Part shown: positions 1 to 6,356 of the stretch, one piece after another
How the letters are laid out: each line of letters opens with the position of its first letter
Numbering within the stretch: position 1 is the first letter of the stretch
DNA from: J061 sp003695725 [NCBI: Candidatus Schekmanbacteria bacterium]
Lineage (GTDB): Bacteria > Schekmanbacteria > GWA2-38-11
Direction of reading: 5' to 3'
DNA: 6,816 nucleotides
Assembly (NCBI GenBank): GCA_003695725.1
Contig: RFHX01000333.1
Location: 1-6,816 of the forward strand
The notes under the pieces: generated by a model
What the model was told of the DNA's origin: nothing
Database searches by the model: none
What the model saw: only the letters and a program-made list of their open reading frames with translations
Translations under genes and position numbers: made by a program

Positions 1-37
1 AAATTTTTGACGATTTTCTTATCTTTCAATATCGATT

Positions 38-1336
38 ATGAATAATTCAACTGCCGATTTGGAAAAGAAAAAAAAGGTACAAGATATTAAAAATCTCATA
101 TCATGGCTTTCCTACGACATATCAGAAACCCTCTTTTCACTATTGATTGTCACATTGATATATGCCATCTATTTCAGAAAAATAATCGCTTCAAGTTCGC
201 CTTATGCTGATTTCTATTGGGGTTTGTGTGGAAGTTTATCTATGTTTATTGTAGCTTTTTCTTCTCCTCTTGCAGGCGCCGCTGCTGATATAAAAAGGGA
301 GAGAAAAAATTTTTTGATTATATCCGGAATAATAGCTTCTATATTTACTATGATGCTTGCACTTCCTAATAAAAATGAAATTTTATTGGCATCTGTGCTC
401 TTTATAATTGCAAACGTCTTTTATGGTTTAAGCCTCACCTTCTACAATTCCCTTATAACTGATGTTTCATCTCCTGAAAACATTGGCAAGATATCAGGAT
501 TTGGTTGGGCAACAGGATATGCTGGGGCACTTTTTACTCTTGTACTTTTCTATCCACTCCTCAAAAATGGGATAAATGAAGGAAATATCCTAAATGTAAA
601 GATTATTTTCATCCTAACAGGAATATTCTTTCTCCTTTTTATGCTTCCTCTTGCACTCTTTTATAAAGAACATTCTACGAAAAAAACAAATTCTTATAAA
701 CAAAACAATATTCTCATCTCTTCCTATGAGAGAGTCTTTGGAACAATAAAAAATGCTTCAAATCATAGAAACCTTCTTCTTTTTCTTGTTGCTTTTTTTC
801 TATATAATGACGGCATCGCAACTGTAATATATTTCAGTTCAATTTTCGCGACTCAAACACTTGGATTTACAATCGATGAACTAATCGTATTATTTTTATC
901 AATACAAATCAGCGCTATGGCAGGTGCTTTTTTGTTTGGCTTTTTAACTGATAAGATTGGGGCAAAAAAAGTCATTGTAATAACACTTCTCATTTGGACT
1001 ACTGTAATTTCAATGACATATATAGTAGTAAACCATATTCTTTTTTTTATTATAGCCCTTACAGGAGGCATCGCTATGGGCGCCTGCCAATCTGCAAGCC
1101 GTAGTTTTATGGCTCTAAACATTCCAAAGGAAAGAGAATCTGAATTCTTTGGCTTTTATTCATTATACAGCAGATTTTCATCCATCGTAGGACCTTTCAT
1201 CTTTGGAATTATTGCTTCATATACCGGAAATCAAAGAAAAGCAGTATTAAGTACACTTATCTTTTTCCTTGGAGGACTGGCAACTATTCTTAAAGTAAAA
1301 GAGAATTCTGACTCTCTAAGAAAAAAGGAGGAATAA
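38..1336 (+). CDS. UMF1/Atg22-type major facilitator superfamily transporter
   Basis: This encodes a 432-residue inner-membrane protein with about twelve hydrophobic segments, near residues 24-46, 58-82, 91-109, 115-137, 152-174, 188-208, 245-267, 281-303, 310-331, 333-352, 374-394 and 402-419. The charged stretch at 211-243 is the usual loop between the two six-helix halves. Family-type motifs visible are W23-x-x-Y26-D27 at helix 1, PLAGAAAD (77-84) followed by basic residues, YNSLITD (136-142), SGFGWATGYAG (153-163), YNDGIATV (256-263), a QSASRS run (351-356) and EFFGFYSLYSRFSSIVGP (369-386). This pattern matches the UMF1 family (Atg22-like), whose bacterial substrates are mostly unknown, so no substrate is assigned. 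The ATG at 38 is the only sensible start, but no SD precedes it. The stop lies 1 bp before the next gene, whose SD sits inside this gene's last codons. An A8 run at 68-75 lies near the 5' end. Confidence 0.88.
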   Translation: MNNSTADLEKKKKVQDIKNLISWLSYDISETLFSLLIVTLIYAIYFRKIIASSSPYADFYWGLCGSLSMFIVAFSSPLAGAAADIKRERKNFLIISGIIASIFTMMLALPNKNEILLASVLFIIANVFYGLSLTFYNSLITDVSSPENIGKISGFGWATGYAGALFTLVLFYPLLKNGINEGNILNVKIIFILTGIFFLLFMLPLALFYKEHSTKKTNSYKQNNILISSYERVFGTIKNASNHRNLLLFLVAFFLYNDGIATVIYFSSIFATQTLGFTIDELIVLFLSIQISAMAGAFLFGFLTDKIGAKKVIVITLLIWTTVISMTYIVVNHILFFIIALTGGIAMGACQSASRSFMALNIPKERESEFFGFYSLYSRFSSIVGPFIFGIIASYTGNQRKAVLSTLIFFLGGLATILKVKENSDSLRKKEE

Positions 1337-1337
1337 A

Positions 1338-1820
1338 ATGGAAAAGGAAAGGCCTCATGGCACTACAGCAAAAGTTATTCTTCTTATCCTATTCTCTATT
1401 GGTTTTGGAAATGTTGAAGCAATGATAGTAGTCTATCTCAGACGTATATTGCCTCCTTTTGATGAAACAACATTCGGCACAGTCGATGGATTTGTAAATC
1501 TCCTGCAAGACTATGGAATATATCACATTGAACAGATTCGTGAGATGTTTACACTCCTTATGCTTGTCACACTCAGCATACTTGTTGGAAAAACTTATCT
1601 TGAACGTTTTGCCGCATTTTGCATATCCTTTGCTGTATGGGACATTTTTTATTATGTATTTCTCCACCTTATAATTGGATGGCCCACAAATCTTTTTGAT
1701 ATAGATGTGCTTTTTCTTGTACCCGTGCCATGGGTTTCACCTGTAATATTGCCTGTTTTTATTTCTTCTCTTATGATAGGTACAGGTATTCATATTTTTT
1801 ATTTCAGATTGAAGGAATGA
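1338..1820 (+). CDS. Multi-pass inner-membrane protein of unknown function
   Basis: I do not recognise a named function. The 160-residue product has hydrophobic segments near residues 12-34, 68-85, 90-112 and 122-157 (the last long enough for one or two passes), so it should be an integral membrane protein with about four or five passes. Notable residues are Glu27 within the first helix (GNVEAM), Trp101-Asp102 in a WDIFYY run, GWP at 114-116 and a proline-rich FLVPVPWVSPV segment (126-136). Such polar and proline residues inside helices suggest a specific conserved fold rather than random hydrophobic sequence. The ATG at 1338 follows a strong SD (AAGGAGG, 1325-1331, 6-nt spacer) embedded in the end of the upstream transporter gene. 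With only 1 bp between the genes, co-translation with the UMF1-type transporter is very likely. A role as its partner is only an inference from position. Confidence 0.8.
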   Translation: MEKERPHGTTAKVILLILFSIGFGNVEAMIVVYLRRILPPFDETTFGTVDGFVNLLQDYGIYHIEQIREMFTLLMLVTLSILVGKTYLERFAAFCISFAVWDIFYYVFLHLIIGWPTNLFDIDVLFLVPVPWVSPVILPVFISSLMIGTGIHIFYFRLKE

Positions 1821-1855
1821 ATATGTTTTTTAAGATGCAGGCGAATCTTGATGAT

Positions 1856-1861
1856 AGGAGG
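1856..1861 (+). promoter_or_regulatory. Ribosome binding site fixing the start of the barrel protein
   Basis: AGGAGG lies 7 nt before the ATG at 1869. The same frame opens further upstream at a TTG (1848) and an ATG (1851), but this SD would then lie inside the gene, so 1869 is the supported start. Confidence 0.8.
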
Positions 1862-1868
1862 AGATGGA

Positions 1869-2183
1869 ATGGAAAAAATTATTGTTTATTACAAACTAAG
1901 AGAAAACAAGAGCGCTGAAGAATATGAGGATTATTTCAGGAATGAAAAATATTCTGTTGTAATGAATTTTCCTTCTGTAAAGGAATTTAAATTGTACCGT
2001 GCAGATGAAATGTTAACTGGAAAAAAGGAATTCGATTTTTTAGGAGAATTGACTGTAACAAGCATTGAAGAATATAAAAAAGACCGAGATTCTGAAGCTT
2101 TCAAAGAATTTATTGAAAAATGGGTTTCTTATGCATTGCCTGAAAGTATGAAGGTTGTTTCGTTGAAAGAAATAAAAGCATAA
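1869..2183 (+). CDS. EthD/REDY (HapK-like) dimeric alpha-beta barrel protein
   Basis: The 104-residue soluble protein starts with a beta strand (IIVYYKL, 4-10) followed by a helix rich in Glu and Tyr (SAEEYEDYF). It then has FPSVKEFKLYRAD (34-46), a second strand pair around FDFLGELTV (55-63), an IEEYKKDRDS helix and a closing strand VVSLKEI near the C terminus. The beta-alpha-beta-beta-alpha-beta order, the IxVYYK opening and the SVKEFKLYR segment resemble ferredoxin-like dimeric alpha-beta barrels of the EthD/REDY group, including HapK-like proteins. Members are small cytoplasmic proteins; some act in secondary metabolism or degradation, but many have no known substrate. No catalytic residue can be named here. 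The gene sits 48 bp after the membrane protein and 36 bp before aroE, on the same strand, so it is probably in the same transcript. A link to shikimate metabolism is unproven. The family call is by fold-like pattern only. Confidence 0.72.
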   Translation: MEKIIVYYKLRENKSAEEYEDYFRNEKYSVVMNFPSVKEFKLYRADEMLTGKKEFDFLGELTVTSIEEYKKDRDSEAFKEFIEKWVSYALPESMKVVSLKEIKA

Positions 2184-2204
2184 CTTATTTTGAACTGTTT
2201 GAAA

Positions 2205-2211
2205 AGAGGAG
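2205..2211 (+). promoter_or_regulatory. Ribosome binding site fixing a GTG start for aroE
   Basis: AGAGGAG ends 8 nt before the GTG at 2220. The open frame reaches back to a TTG at 2190, but that start would place the SD inside the gene and add ten residues (MNCLKRGEDK) not expected in AroE. GTG 2220 is therefore preferred. Confidence 0.75.
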
Positions 2212-2219
2212 AAGACAAA

Positions 2220-3086
2220 GTGGAAATAGACGGCAAAACAGAAAAAGTTGGATTAATCGGTCATCCTGTAAGCCATAGCTTCTCACCAGTTATGCATAAT
2301 GCAGCATTCGAGTTTTTGAAGATGAACTATGTCTATACTGCTTTCGATGTTAAACCGGAATCAATTAGAGAAGCAGTCCAAGGACTTTCCGCTTTGGGAT
2401 TCAAAGGTGTCAATGTTACTGTGCCTCACAAGGAATCTGTCATTCCCTTTATGGATTCTCTATCAGATGAAGCAAAAATTATTGGTGCAGTGAATACTAT
2501 AAAGTTTTCTGATGAAGAAATTAAAGGATACAATACTGATGCTTATGGATTTTCAGCAGCAATTGAAAAGGCATTTTCCATAAAATTAGAAGGAAAAAAA
2601 ATATTTGTCATAGGCGCAGGCGGAGGTGCAAAAGCAGTTGCTACACAATCTGCAATAGACGGCGCAAAAAAGATAACTGTAACAGACATTTCAGAAGGTA
2701 AAGCTGAACAGTTAACAAATAACATTAGAAAAAACATTTGCAGCGTCCAAATTGAAGCAGTTAAAACTGAAAGCAGAGAAATGAAAAATGCCGTAGAAGA
2801 CGCAGACATAATAATCAACGCCACACCTCTTGGAATGAAGGATAAGGACCCTATTCCAATTGATACAAATTTAATTGGAAAAGGACAAAAAATTTTCGAC
2901 TTAATCTACAATCCAAAAGAAACAAAACTTATGAAAGAGGCGCAAATGAAAGGTTGTGAAGTATCAAACGGACTTATGATGCTTCTATATCAAGGAATGA
3001 AAAGCTTTGAAATATGGACAGGAATTAGACCGCCTGAAGAAGTTATGAAAAAAAAGCTTGAAAGTCGAGTTTTTGGGGGGAAGTAG
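2220..3086 (+). CDS. aroE: Shikimate dehydrogenase
   Basis: This cytoplasmic enzyme reduces 3-dehydroshikimate to shikimate, the fourth step of the chorismate pathway. From the GTG start it is 288 residues, close to the usual 270-290. The N-terminal substrate domain shows the shikimate-binding Ser pair in SHSFSP (18-23), the catalytic lysine in NVTVPHK (Lys71), Asn92 in GAVNT and Asp107 in NTD. The nucleotide-binding domain has GAGGGAKAV (132-140), the INATPLGM motif (199-206) and DLIYNP (227-232). The C-terminal segment ends with NGLMMLLYQG, with Gln258 as the expected substrate contact. One oddity is that the usual Asn-Arg-Thr motif that grips the NADP phosphate is replaced by Asp156-Ile-Ser, which points to NAD. 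Quinate/shikimate dehydrogenases of the YdiB or QsuD type are an alternative, but the adjacent aroK, 4 bp downstream, favours a biosynthetic role. Confidence 0.95.
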   Translation: MEIDGKTEKVGLIGHPVSHSFSPVMHNAAFEFLKMNYVYTAFDVKPESIREAVQGLSALGFKGVNVTVPHKESVIPFMDSLSDEAKIIGAVNTIKFSDEEIKGYNTDAYGFSAAIEKAFSIKLEGKKIFVIGAGGGAKAVATQSAIDGAKKITVTDISEGKAEQLTNNIRKNICSVQIEAVKTESREMKNAVEDADIIINATPLGMKDKDPIPIDTNLIGKGQKIFDLIYNPKETKLMKEAQMKGCEVSNGLMMLLYQGMKSFEIWTGIRPPEEVMKKKLESRVFGGK

Positions 3087-3090
3087 TAAG

Positions 3091-3606
3091 ATGAATTCAA
3101 TTGTTTTAACGGGCTTTATGGGTACAGGTAAATCTGCTGTGGGCAAAGTTTTAGCTGAAAAACTTTCCTTTAAAATTATTGATACAGATGCAATGATAGA
3201 AGAAAAAGCAGGCACATCGATAAGTGAAATATTCAGAACAAAGGGTGAAGCTGTTTTCAGAGAATATGAGGAAAAGGTTATCGAGGAAATTGCGGGAAGC
3301 AGAAACTCGGTTGTTATTACCGGAGGCGGAGCTGTTATAAAGGAAAAAAATATTGAGAATTTGCGAAAATGTGGCAAGATAGTGTGTCTAAAAGCTACAC
3401 CTGAAGAAATTTACAACAGAGTAAAGTATGAAACACATAGGCCCCTCTTGCAAGTTGAAAATCCAATCGATAGAATCAAAGAGCTTCTCAATGCGCGTGA
3501 AGAATTTTACAAGAAGGCAGATTTTTCCATAGATACAACAGGATTAAAAATAGAAGAAGTAGCAGATAAGGTTATTGAAACTCTGAATCTGAAATCCTCT
3601 GCCTAA
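3091..3606 (+). CDS. aroK: Shikimate kinase
   Basis: This cytoplasmic enzyme phosphorylates shikimate at the 3-hydroxyl using ATP, the step after AroE. The 171-residue product carries all the family residues in order: Walker A loop GFMGTGKS (8-15), Asp31 and Asp33 in DTD for magnesium and shikimate, Arg57 in VFR, the GGG shikimate loop (78-80), the lid arginine in RPLL (Arg117) and Arg136 in AREEFY. The length is normal for a single-domain AroK/AroL. The open frame extends back to a TTG at 3058 inside aroE, but the ATG at 3091 puts the Walker A loop at the usual position, 4 bp after the aroE stop, with a G-rich SD-like run (3075-3080). Translational coupling to aroE is likely. AroK versus AroL cannot be distinguished from sequence alone. 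Confidence 0.95.
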   Translation: MNSIVLTGFMGTGKSAVGKVLAEKLSFKIIDTDAMIEEKAGTSISEIFRTKGEAVFREYEEKVIEEIAGSRNSVVITGGGAVIKEKNIENLRKCGKIVCLKATPEEIYNRVKYETHRPLLQVENPIDRIKELLNAREEFYKKADFSIDTTGLKIEEVADKVIETLNLKSSA

Positions 3607-3619
3607 CAAATTTGTAGTT
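3606..3619. other. Convergent operon junction with short palindrome
   Basis: Only 13 bp (3607-3619) separate the aroK stop from the stop of the opposing B12 ATPase gene. The perfect 10-bp palindrome ACAAATTTGT (3606-3615) fills most of it. No GC-rich stem with a T-tract is seen on either strand, so no intrinsic terminator can be called here. Each transcript must end inside the opposing gene or by Rho or another mechanism. Confidence 0.55.
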
Positions 3620-4393
3620 TCAAGGAATCAAAGTAATACGCGGTTTAGAGGTAGATGGATTATAATCGACAATAGTCTTAACACCATATACATCTTCAAT
3701 ATTCTTTTCCGTTAATACATCTTCAGGCACTCCATCTGCATAAATAGAGCCATCTTTGATAAGTATGATTCGTTTGCAAAACTGAGCTGCAAGATTCAAA
3801 TCATGGGATACCATCACAACAGTTATCTTCATTGATTCATTAAGCTTGCAAAAAAGTGAATGGCAATAAACCTGATGTGACAAATCAAGATGTGAAGTTG
3901 GCTCATCCAAGAGCATCACCTCAGGACCTTGTGCAAGCGCTCTTCCTATAAGGACTCTTTGTTGTTCCCCACTGCTTAGACAGTTGAAATATTTATCCGA
4001 ATATCTATCGATATCGAGGCGCTTCATAATATCCCTTGCTCTTTCCTTATCTTCTTTATTCTCAAACCAAATACCCTTCGACTTCAAATACCTACCCATC
4101 ATTATCATCTCAAAAACAGTAAAAGATATTGAAGTATTCTCCGCCTTTGAAACAACAGCAATCTTCTTGGAAATCTCTTTTCTTGACATCTTATCTTTAC
4201 CAAAAAGTTTTATTGTACCTTTTGAAGGAGTAAGAGATTTATAAAGAAGCCGCAAAAGTGTCGTTTTACCTGAGCCATTGGGACCCAAAATTGCAATATT
4301 CTCTCCTTTTTGGACAGACATATTAATCCCTTTCAAAACCATTCCATTGCCATAGGAAAAAGCGACATCTGATATCTTAAAAACTGTATTCAT
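3620..4393 (-). CDS. btuD: Cobalamin ABC transporter ATP-binding protein
   Basis: This 257-residue ATPase powers a type II ABC importer on the cytoplasmic face of the membrane. Motifs in order are the A-loop aromatic Tyr14, Walker A GPNGSGKT (37-44), signature LSSGEQQR (139-146), Walker B VMLLDEP (159-165) with Glu164 as catalytic base, D-loop SHLD (167-170) and switch histidine His197 in SHD. This is the BtuD/FecE/HmuV group. The substrate is inferred from the operon's cobalamin riboswitch. One oddity is that the Q-loop glutamine is replaced by Lys83 (VVSKAENTS, codon AAG at 4145-4147). The gene is the last of the operon; its ATG lies 3 bp after the permease stop. A GGAAGG run (4405-4410) is a rather distant SD (11 nt), so translational coupling probably matters. 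The specific gene name is less certain than the function. Confidence 0.88.
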   Translation of the reverse strand: MNTVFKISDVAFSYGNGMVLKGINMSVQKGENIAILGPNGSGKTTLLRLLYKSLTPSKGTIKLFGKDKMSRKEISKKIAVVSKAENTSISFTVFEMIMMGRYLKSKGIWFENKEDKERARDIMKRLDIDRYSDKYFNCLSSGEQQRVLIGRALAQGPEVMLLDEPTSHLDLSHQVYCHSLFCKLNESMKITVVMVSHDLNLAAQFCKRIILIKDGSIYADGVPEDVLTEKNIEDVYGVKTIVDYNPSTSKPRITLIP

Positions 4394-4396
4394 ATC

Positions 4397-5410
4397 CTAT
4401 ATAACCTTCCCTGATTCCTTCTTCAAAAGATAGAGAAAGAAAGGCGCACCAATAATTGCCGTAACAGTACCTACTGGAAGTTCAATAGGACTTAAAAGAG
4501 TGCGAGCAAGAGTATCTGAAATGAGTAAAAAAACACCGCCAGCAAAAAAGGATACAGGTACAGTAATACGATGGTCTGCCCCTACTATCAATCTTACCAT
4601 ATGCGGCACAACCAATCCGACAAATCCAATCAACCCACTCCAAGCCACTACACCAGCAGTTAAAAACGATGCTAAGACTATAATAACTTTGGTATAGACA
4701 CCGACATTAACACCAAGCTGCAGTGCTGTTTCATCTCCAAGGGCTATGAGATTAAGTTTTCTCGATGCCGCAAAGGTTAAAATACCGCCCAATAAAACGA
4801 CAGGTAAAGCAATTTTAATGGTATCATATGATGCATTGCCAAGATTTCCCATCAGCCAAAAATATGCTCTTCTCATTTCTCCGCCAGTTGAAATTGAGAT
4901 GACAAACATTACAACTGCCGAAAAAAAAGCATTTATTATAACTCCTCCAAGAATTAAAGACGATGGAGACAACCCCCATCTTCCTGATGAAATAAAGATT
5001 AAAACTGCAATTGAAACAATAGCGCCTGCAAATGAAAAAAGAGTAATCAAATATGAAGCCCCAATTCCAGCAAATATCGCAATTACAGCACCTGTTGCGG
5101 CTCCGCCTGAAACTCCCAAAATATACGGCTCTGCCAGTGGATTTTTAAGCACAACTTGAAAAATTATGCCGGCAATAGAAAGTGCGGCACCGACAAGAAA
5201 AGCAAATATAGCTCGGGGGAAGCGCAGTTCATAAATTATTACATTTTCATAAGGCTTTTTTACAATATCTTCACCAAAAAACAATTTAACTATATGAATA
5301 AACGGTAAATCAACACTTCCAACTGATATTGAAAATAGAATCGTAGAAAGAGAAATTATGAAGCAAACAACTATTACAAAAAATATCTTAAATGGAGTTA
5401 CTTCCTTCAT
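4397..5410 (-). CDS. btuC: Cobalamin ABC transporter permease (FecCD/BtuC family)
   Basis: This 337-residue protein is very hydrophobic, with about ten membrane segments as in BtuC and FecCD permeases, which work as homodimers with two ATPase subunits. Family landmarks are ELRFPRAIFAFLVGAALS (61-78), IFQVVLKNPLAEP (83-95) followed by ILGVSGGAATGA (97-108), the coupling-loop region GLIGFVGLVVPHMVRL (259-274) with GADHR (277-281), and the C-terminal PVGTVTAIIGAPFF (312-325). The start codon overlaps the stop of the binding-protein gene in an ATGA arrangement (5407-5410), and a GAGG SD (5418-5421) lies 7 nt upstream. It follows the binding protein and precedes the ATPase, the complete importer core. 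Sequence alone would also allow an iron-siderophore or heme permease; the riboswitch tips the call to cobalamin. Confidence 0.9.
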   Translation of the reverse strand: MKEVTPFKIFFVIVVCFIISLSTILFSISVGSVDLPFIHIVKLFFGEDIVKKPYENVIIYELRFPRAIFAFLVGAALSIAGIIFQVVLKNPLAEPYILGVSGGAATGAVIAIFAGIGASYLITLFSFAGAIVSIAVLIFISSGRWGLSPSSLILGGVIINAFFSAVVMFVISISTGGEMRRAYFWLMGNLGNASYDTIKIALPVVLLGGILTFAASRKLNLIALGDETALQLGVNVGVYTKVIIVLASFLTAGVVAWSGLIGFVGLVVPHMVRLIVGADHRITVPVSFFAGGVFLLISDTLARTLLSPIELPVGTVTAIIGAPFFLYLLKKESGKVI

Positions 5411-6312
5411 TTGAATACCTCAGGATGGATTTTTTTTGCGAAAATTTCAATTGCATCTATAATCCTTGGTCCCATGCGCGTTACAATGTCTCCATCGACA
5501 AGGTAAATCCTTCCATTTTTAAAAGCCGGTGTAGCCCTAACTGCCGGCATTTTTTCAAACTCCATAAAGTTTTCAGTCATATTGTCGCTATGTTTTGCAA
5601 TAATGATTACTTCTGGTGAAAACTTTATGATTTCTTCCCATCCAATACGCGGATATCGAATTCGAGAATTTTTAACAACATTATCAGCCCTAGCAATTGA
5701 AAATAACTCTCCATAAAAGGATTTTGAAGACACAGAAACCAGAGGGTTGATATCGAGCAAGAAAAGAAGAGGTACAGGTTTTACATCAGAAAGAGAATCT
5801 TTAACTTTTTTCATTCTCTTTTTCAAAGTCGAAACAACTTTTGCTGCTCTATCCTCAACTCTGCATATTTTCCCAATTGCAACGATAGAATCATATAATT
5901 TTCCAATATTAGAAGGTGAAATAACAAAGACTTTGGCTTTAATCTTCTGGAGTTTCTCATAGGTGTCTTTATTTGCTCCCTCAGCTACCAAAAGTATCAA
6001 ATCTGGGGAAAGGGACAATATCTTTTCAATGCTTGGATTTAGCAACATTCCCACCTTCTCTTTTTTGAGTGCTTCAGGGGGATAATTACAGTAGTTTGTA
6101 ACTCCCACAACTTTATCTCCAAGTCCCAAAGCAAAGAGAATCTCTGTTATGTTGGGTGCAAGAGAAACAATGTGTTGGGGAGGTTTGGGAAGATAAATAT
6201 CATGCCCTAAACTATCTATATAATGACCATTTTCAGCAGAAGAAACTGTAAAAAGGAAGAAACAAACAAATAGAGTAGCTATCAAGACTTTTAAAGTTAT
6301 TTTTATTTTCAT
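5407..6312 (-). CDS. btuF: Periplasmic cobalamin-binding protein of ABC transporter
   Basis: This 301-residue binding protein should capture cobalamin in the periplasm and deliver it to the permease. Residues 1-26 form a Sec signal peptide: basic start, hydrophobic core about 9-22, probable cleavage after VSSA (Ala26). Cys17 lies in the core without a lipobox, so the protein is predicted to be soluble rather than a lipoprotein. The mature part has the two-lobe class III fold pattern. The first lobe has IVSLAPNITEILFALG (48-63) and GVTNYCNYPPEA (70-81), very like the BtuF entry segment, then LSPDLILL (101-108). A long linking helix is rich in Lys. The second lobe has GWEEIIKFSPEVIII (224-238), and the protein ends with RMGPRIIDAIE (279-289), typical of BtuF/FepB relatives. 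The ATG follows an AGAGGT SD directly downstream of the riboswitch hairpin, so its translation is the likely point of B12 repression. Confidence 0.9.
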   Translation of the reverse strand: MKIKITLKVLIATLFVCFFLFTVSSAENGHYIDSLGHDIYLPKPPQHIVSLAPNITEILFALGLGDKVVGVTNYCNYPPEALKKEKVGMLLNPSIEKILSLSPDLILLVAEGANKDTYEKLQKIKAKVFVISPSNIGKLYDSIVAIGKICRVEDRAAKVVSTLKKRMKKVKDSLSDVKPVPLLFLLDINPLVSVSSKSFYGELFSIARADNVVKNSRIRYPRIGWEEIIKFSPEVIIIAKHSDNMTENFMEFEKMPAVRATPAFKNGRIYLVDGDIVTRMGPRIIDAIEIFAKKIHPEVFK

Positions 6313-6356
6313 ATTTACCTCTTGTTCTTAATCCGCGAAGAACAATTAAAGGTTTA
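6313..6356 (-). promoter_or_regulatory. Riboswitch expression platform: hairpin abutting the btuF SD
   Basis: On the transcript an 8-bp perfect stem, TTGTTCTT (6338-6345) with AAGAACAA (6322-6329), encloses the loop CGCGGATT. The SD AGAGGT (6317-6322) begins on the last stem base, and the btuF ATG follows 4 nt later. No run of U follows, so this is not a typical terminator. The arrangement fits translational control, with the hairpin (P13-like) masking the SD when it is held by the ligand-bound riboswitch. If the top two A-U pairs open, UUCGCG (6334-6339) can pair with UGUGAA in loop L5 (6489-6494), matching the kissing-loop design known for cobalamin riboswitches. Confidence 0.7.

Noticed and set aside
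1730-1918. Short plus-strand frame between the membrane protein and barrel protein genes
   Set aside because: It overlaps the ends of both flanking genes in another frame. The AGGAGG at 1856 serves the ATG at 1869 instead.
2985-3377. Minus-strand open frame of 130 codons over the aroE-aroK junction
   Set aside because: It is antisense to two well-defined enzymes with all catalytic motifs, and its translation shows no domain-like pattern.
3575-3623. Spaced inverted repeat TTGAAACT / AGTTTCAA considered as a terminator
   Set aside because: The stem is only 8 bp and AT-rich, the loop is 33 nt and no T-tract follows, so it does not qualify as an intrinsic terminator.
4746-5159. Plus-strand open frame of 137 codons opposite the permease gene
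   Set aside because: It is the antisense shadow of a clear FecCD permease; the proline- and isoleucine-rich translation matches no protein pattern and lacks an SD.
3620-6312. Iron-siderophore or heme import as the role of the ABC operon
   Set aside because: Protein families overlap, but the complete cobalamin riboswitch directly upstream and the BtuF-like YPPEA segment favour vitamin B12.
6322-6345. Hairpin upstream of btuF considered as a transcription terminator
   Set aside because: The 8-bp stem is AT-rich and is followed by GAGGTAAAT rather than a U-run. Its contact with the SD fits translational control better.
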